Of a stretch of DNA of 45,922 nucleotides, positions 42,869 to 45,922 are shown piece after piece (the first letter of the stretch is position 1; the number at the start of each line of letters is the position of its first letter). Both the position numbers and the translations under genes were made by a program. The stretch is from Mollicutes bacterium (GTDB lineage: Bacteria; Bacillota_I; Bacilli_A; Izemoplasmatales; Izemoplasmataceae). The DNA lies in assembly GCA_003558105.1 (NCBI GenBank), contig PWMS01000118.1, positions 1 to 45,922 on the forward strand, written 5' to 3'. The notes under the pieces are model-generated. The model searched no databases, was not told where the DNA came from, and worked only from the letters and a program-made list of their open reading frames with translations.

Positions 42869-44172
42869 GACGATTCTCCTTTATCGCAGTCTTTACAGTC
42901 GTCGCGTTGTTTTGTAAGTTTTTGGGCGAGTTCTATATAGAGGTCATCCAAAGCGATGGTCTCTTCGACTTCGCTTTGTTGATCTTTTACGTTGATTTGG
43001 TTTTCTTTGACTTCGTTTTCGCCTAGGATGCCGACGAATCTAGCGTTGTGATGCGCGCTTTGTTTAAACTGAGCCTTAAAGCTTTTTTCCATGTAGTCCA
43101 GTTCGGTGATGATACCACCTAGCCGCAGTTTTTGAGCGATTTCTACCGCTTTTAAACGGGCCGTATCATCTAAGATTAAAAGATAAAGATGAATCGCATC
43201 TTCAACGAGAGGATAATCGTTTTCTTTTAAGGCCATCACAAGCCGTTCAATCCCAAAGGCAAACCCGACAGCCGGGACTTCGGGGCCCCCTAAGGTTTCG
43301 ACGAGATGGTTATAACGCCCGCCCCCACAAATCGCATTTTGTGAGCCTAGAAGGTCTTTGGATACTTTGATTTCAAAGACGGTGTGGGTATAGTAATCGA
43401 GGCCTCTGACCAAGTTGTGATCGACGATGACATCGATGTTCATCGCTTTTAAGTAATCTTGTACCAAGGTAAAATGTTTTTGGTCGGTCTTGGTTAGATA
43501 ATCGATCGTTTTTGGGGCACTTTGCATGATGGCTTTATCTTGGTCAACCTTACAATCTAGGATGCGTAAGGGATTTTCTTGATAGCGGGTTTGACAATCT
43601 TGACACATATGCTCAATATCGTCTTTAAAATGGTTTTTTAAGGCGTCTTCGAAGGCGGCTTTTGATGCTTTATCGCCTAAGGTATTGAGATGGACGGTCA
43701 CGTTTTTTAGTTTTAAGCCCCTTAATAAAGTCACCGCATAAGCGATAATCTCCGCATCAATCGCGGGATGATTGGAGCCAAAGGCTTCGGCGCCAAATTG
43801 ATAAAACTCGCGAAAACGGCCCTTTTGCGGTCGTTCATAGCGAAACATATTGCCTAAGTAATAGTATTTTTGTGGTAACTTAGGCTCAGCGTATAGCTTG
43901 TTTTCGATAAAGGCTCGGACCACCCCAGCGGTGCCTTCGGGTCTTAAGGTATTCATGCGACCACCGCGGTCTTTAAAGTCGTAGGTTTCCTTGCTGACAA
44001 TATCGGTGTCCTGCCCAACACTGCGGTGAAAAAGGGCTTGTTGTTCAAAGTGCGGGGTTCTGATCTCTTGGTAATTAAACAAGCGCGAGACTTTTTGAAT
44101 TTGTTTTTCTATCGCTTGATAATAGCGAATATCACTGGTGATATCATAGGTGCCTTTCATGCGTTTAATCAT
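42865..44172 (-). CDS. hisS: Histidyl-tRNA synthetase
   Basis: The product (435 residues) is a class IIa synthetase. Seen are RMKGTYDI at the N-terminus, motif 1 with YQEIRTPHFE, TLRPEGTAGVVRAFIENKL, motif 2 YYLGNMFRYERPQKGRFREFYQFGAEAFG (as YYLGNMFRYERPQKGRFRE and FYQFGAEAFG), the HisRS box VRGLDYYTHTVFEI and motif 3 AVGFAFGIERLVMAL. A C-terminal anticodon domain follows. GAGGAG lies seven bases before ATG 44172; the longer frame starts at TTG. It heads a ten-gene run under a T-box leader. Confidence 0.97.
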   Translation of the reverse strand: MIKRMKGTYDITSDIRYYQAIEKQIQKVSRLFNYQEIRTPHFEQQALFHRSVGQDTDIVSKETYDFKDRGGRMNTLRPEGTAGVVRAFIENKLYAEPKLPQKYYYLGNMFRYERPQKGRFREFYQFGAEAFGSNHPAIDAEIIAYAVTLLRGLKLKNVTVHLNTLGDKASKAAFEDALKNHFKDDIEHMCQDCQTRYQENPLRILDCKVDQDKAIMQSAPKTIDYLTKTDQKHFTLVQDYLKAMNIDVIVDHNLVRGLDYYTHTVFEIKVSKDLLGSQNAICGGGRYNHLVETLGGPEVPAVGFAFGIERLVMALKENDYPLVEDAIHLYLLILDDTARLKAVEIAQKLRLGGIITELDYMEKSFKAQFKQSAHHNARFVGILGENEVKENQINVKDQQSEVEETIALDDLYIELAQKLTKQRDDCKDCDKGESS

Positions 44173-44189
44173 GGTTTCACTCCTCAACT

Positions 44190-44410
44190 ATAAAAAAATC
44201 ACCCTTAGAATCTAAGGGCGAATCATCCGCGGTACCACCTTAGTTCCGGTCAACAAACCGGCCCTTAGGCTTTAACGCAGCCATACGTCTTTTCCTACTT
44301 AGATTCAGAAAAGCCCCTCAGAAATGTCAAGTATCAACGATTATCCAACGCTTTCAGCCGTGGCGTTGTTCTCTTTAGATAAGCCTTGATACGCAGTTTC
44401 CGCTTCGGTT
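44190..44410 (-). ncRNA. T-box leader of the hisS-aspS operon
   Basis: The minus strand shows the invariant AAGGTGGTACCGCGG (44241-44227) that binds the tRNA acceptor end, followed by the terminator TCGCCCTTAGA-TTCTAAGGGTGA with seven T (about 44221-44192). Stem I has the AGAGAACAACGCC...GGCTGAAAGCGTTG apical pair and a GTATCAA/TTGATAC base. The likely specifier lies in TTGACATTTCTGAGG: GAC (Asp, 44328-44326) followed by the preferred purine A, with CAT (His) overlapping it by one base. Confidence 0.93.
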
Positions 44411-44416
44411 GCCTTC

Positions 44417-44445
44417 ATTATAGCTTTTTCCCATAGGGGTGTCAA
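44417..44445 (-). promoter_or_regulatory. Promoter of the T-box/hisS operon
   Basis: Minus strand TTGACA (44445-44440), 17-base spacer, TATAAT (44422-44417): a full consensus promoter directly before the T-box leader. Confidence 0.9.
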
Positions 44446-44454
44446 TGTCAGATA

Positions 44455-44486
44455 TAAAAAACGCTTGTTTTTTTGCACAAGCGTTA
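44455..44486 (-). terminator. Terminator of the sipW operon
   Basis: AACGCTTGT (44460-44468) and ACAAGCGTT (44477-44485) form a 9-bp perfect stem followed by T on the minus strand; it overlaps the stop codon of the gene before it. Confidence 0.85.
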
Positions 44487-45128
44487 AGTGGTTTTGGGTT
44501 TATGGTCATTTTTATCGGGTAAAAACCGGCTCGGTTTATCATAGATAAGGATATAGTAATAACCGCTTAATAAAATGATATGGCTAAACATCAAAGAATA
44601 ATAGCCCATCGGAAACATCGCGGTATAATAATAAATCCCGCCAAAATTGGCTTCTTTTTGATAGCTACCGATAATGTCATGATGATCAATCATCGCGCTG
44701 ATGGTCGCATCATAACTAACTTCAATCGCGTTATTTTCACCCATGATATCCACCACAGTAACGATTAAAGGAAATGATTCACTAAGCGATAACAAAACAT
44801 TATCATGATCGTGAATAACCACATGATCACCGGGCTTAAGCGTATCTAGATTAGGTTCCTTAATACGGGTTATTTTGGTATTCAAGGGTTGATCGATCGG
44901 TTGTTCTGGTAAAATCGCTTCGATATAGCTGTGGGAGAGTATCCGGTATTGATAGGTATTATCATAAAAGTATAAACTTTTAACAACCACATTGATAACC
45001 ACCAAAGCAAGCAAAACATAAAAAAAGATTAAACTTAGCCGCATCGGCCATGTTTTGGCTTTAGTCACACGAATGCGTGGGGTTAAAAATAATAAAATCC
45101 GTTTTATTTTTTTAAAAATATTTTTCAT
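44484..45128 (-). CDS. Signal-peptidase-like membrane protein without catalytic residues
   Basis: The 214-residue protein has a basic N-terminus, a membrane segment (about 32-50), an extracytoplasmic part and a second membrane segment (about 172-195). Its LDTLKPGDHVVI and VVDIMGENNAIEV...HHDIIGSY segments line up in order with LEVGDIITF, YSIEENNAGDLRI and EDDILGSY of the SipW-type peptidase encoded upstream. The Ser-Met and His motifs of that enzyme are absent, so it is probably inactive. It begins four bases after the sipW stop. A partner or regulator of the peptidase is inferred; no named family was recognised. Confidence 0.65.
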   Translation of the reverse strand: MKNIFKKIKRILLFLTPRIRVTKAKTWPMRLSLIFFYVLLALVVINVVVKSLYFYDNTYQYRILSHSYIEAILPEQPIDQPLNTKITRIKEPNLDTLKPGDHVVIHDHDNVLLSLSESFPLIVTVVDIMGENNAIEVSYDATISAMIDHHDIIGSYQKEANFGGIYYYTAMFPMGYYSLMFSHIILLSGYYYILIYDKPSRFLPDKNDHKPKTT

Positions 45129-45132
45129 AGAA

Positions 45133-45714
45133 TTAGTCTTTCTTTGCCGCAGCCGCTTTGGTTTTATCGTGTTTAATCAAAGCGATGACGCCAATAATGA
45201 CCCCAGCGTTTACCACTAAGGCTGCCAGTCCAAAGGGGCTTTGTAAAAAGCGAATCACAATGCCGATGTTGGGAATAGTGATCATGTAAGAACCTAAAAT
45301 ATCATCTTCGCTAAGCATCCAGGTATCAGGGGTCACGTTACTTGAATCTTCAAAATGTCGGTGCGTACGGATTCTTAAATCCCCGGCATTATTTTCTTCA
45401 ATGCTGTAAATATAGTGGGTGACGACTTCTTTGTTGCCATCAAAGTTAAGGTCGGCTTTAAAGGTGATGATATCGCCTACTTCTAAGTTTTCTACATCGG
45501 GTCTTGTTACAACAACCACATCATCCACATTAATCACAGGTTCCATACTGCGTGTTAATACCACGTATGGTTTGAATCTGAAGGTATGAACAGTTTGTTC
45601 GGGGATAAAGGTTTCAAATAGAATATAAAGCGATAAAAATCCTACGATCACAAAGAATAGGACGGTTTTTATCCAGTAAACTACAGTATTCTTACTTTTC
45701 ATCTCTTTTTCCAT
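45133..45714 (-). CDS. sipW: Signal peptidase I of the SipW (ER) type
   Basis: The product (193 residues) is an S26B signal peptidase. A membrane anchor (about 14-36) precedes VLTRSMEPVI with catalytic Ser56, LEVGDIITFKA, and VVTHYIYSIEE with His100 in place of the Lys of ordinary bacterial enzymes; LSEDDILGSYMITIPNIG follows, then a second membrane segment and a Lys/Ala-rich tail. SipW-type enzymes process a few surface or matrix proteins. GGAGGG lies six bases before ATG 45714. The gene upstream encodes a secreted-type protein, a possible substrate. Confidence 0.92.
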   Translation of the reverse strand: MEKEMKSKNTVVYWIKTVLFFVIVGFLSLYILFETFIPEQTVHTFRFKPYVVLTRSMEPVINVDDVVVVTRPDVENLEVGDIITFKADLNFDGNKEVVTHYIYSIEENNAGDLRIRTHRHFEDSSNVTPDTWMLSEDDILGSYMITIPNIGIVIRFLQSPFGLAALVVNAGVIIGVIALIKHDKTKAAAAKKD

Positions 45715-45762
45715 CTTAATCCCTCCGTTCATCCTTTTATATTACCATTAAATAACGCAACG

Positions 45763-45796
45763 AAAAAGCGCAACGAACCAATCGTTCGCACGCTTT
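45763..45796 (-). terminator. Terminator between the CBM-protein gene and sipW
   Basis: Minus strand AAAGCGTGCGAAC (45796-45784) pairs with GTTCGTTGCGCTTT (45778-45765) with one bulge, followed by T. It would limit read-through into sipW. Confidence 0.7.
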
Positions 45797-45811
45797 ATTC
45801 AAGGCATCGTT

Positions 45812-45922
45812 TTAATCAATCTGAGTCCAGTCACGATTCCACCCACTATCAACACCTGGTTCACGGGTTGGATTATCGCGTTTGGCTTCATATGTAATAC
45901 CATTATTAGTAACAAGGTCACC
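45812..45922 (-). CDS. C-terminus of a protein ending in a CBM5/12-like (chitin-binding type 3) module
   Basis: The minus strand is open from the right edge to TAA at 45814-45812, giving 36 residues. They read GDLVTNNGITYEAKRDNP followed by TREPGVDSGWNRDWTQID. This fits the second half of the CBM5/12 (ChtBD3) fold: GD.V...G..YEA, then Pro and Trp residues near the end. Such modules occur at the ends of secreted glycoside hydrolases and other surface proteins. The rest of the gene lies outside the window, so the catalytic part, if any, is unknown. It lies about 100 bases upstream of sipW in the same direction. Confidence 0.6.
   Translation of the reverse strand, partial: GDLVTNNGITYEAKRDNPTREPGVDSGWNRDWTQID

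Noticed and set aside
45763-45796. GCGAAC/GTTCG palindrome as a LexA-type operator near sipW
   Set aside because: The palindrome is part of a longer stem followed by T between two genes, which fits a terminator better.

Overview
The window is 45.9 kb of compact, mid-to-low-GC bacterial chromosome of low-GC Gram-positive type. TGA is used as a normal stop (for example at the end of groS and of the first plus-strand gene), so this is genetic code 11 and not a UGA=Trp mycoplasma. Gene content (GlpP antitermination, T-box and FMN riboswitches, PerR, BusR-like regulator, SipW-type signal peptidase, lipobox lipoproteins, GSI-alpha glutamine synthetase) points to Bacillota or a free-living relative of the Mollicutes such as an Acholeplasma/Izemoplasma-like lineage. 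That placement is inference. Almost every gene is on the minus strand; only a RarA/MgsA ATPase, groS-groL and a small GNAT protein are on the plus strand. No rRNA, tRNA, CRISPR array, IS element or prophage was found.

Layout (transcription is mostly right to left). 1-822: 5' end of an asparaginase-like gene broken by an in-frame TAA, then about 700 bp of AT-rich sequence without an intact gene. 823-2064: rarA/mgsA. 2081-2356: a 26-bp direct repeat in non-coding sequence. 2455-3516: orphan PTS-EIIC-like membrane protein. 3623-7923: riboflavin operon (ribD-ribE-ribBA-ribH-HAD phosphatase) behind an FMN riboswitch with a clear terminator and consensus promoter. 7935-15463: a glycerol regulon: glpP, a BFD-type glycerol-3-phosphate dehydrogenase with a partner flavoprotein and a DUF1667 protein, an unusual alpha/beta-hydrolase fused to eight membrane segments, and glpK. 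Three transcription units in it share a leader motif followed by a hairpin, as expected for GlpP antitermination. 15496-17538: CIRCE-groS-groL.

17521-20861: a four-gene minus-strand cluster of unknown function (membrane protein, ankyrin protein, NYN-LOTUS ribonuclease-like protein, small membrane protein). 20940-22120: peroxiredoxin and PerR/Fur regulator with a PerR-like box on the promoter. 22198-24831: GNAT protein, membrane protein and glnA. 24968-28990: glycine-betaine ABC transporter (opuAC, opuAB, opuAA order of transcription) with a BusR-like GntR-RCK_C regulator; both promoters carry the same ACAACC-N15-GGTTGT operator, suggesting c-di-AMP-linked osmoregulation. 29039-33985: BMP-type nucleoside ABC transporter. 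34001-35629: Y-family polymerase plus YolD-like protein. 35718-44445: a ten-gene co-directional run (hisS, aspS, tcdA, msrA, dCMP deaminase, YlbL/SepM-like protease, membrane protein, lspA, rluD, zinc-dependent phospholipase-C-like protein) behind one T-box leader. 44484-45922: SipW-type signal peptidase, a related protein lacking its catalytic residues, and the C-terminus of a secreted protein ending in a CBM5/12-like module.

The most notable points are the repeated GlpP leader motif and the membrane hydrolase it controls, the paired BusR-like operators, the NYN-LOTUS/ankyrin cluster, the ambiguous Asp/His specifier of the T-box, and a 20-bp perfect inverted repeat between opuAC and opuAB.
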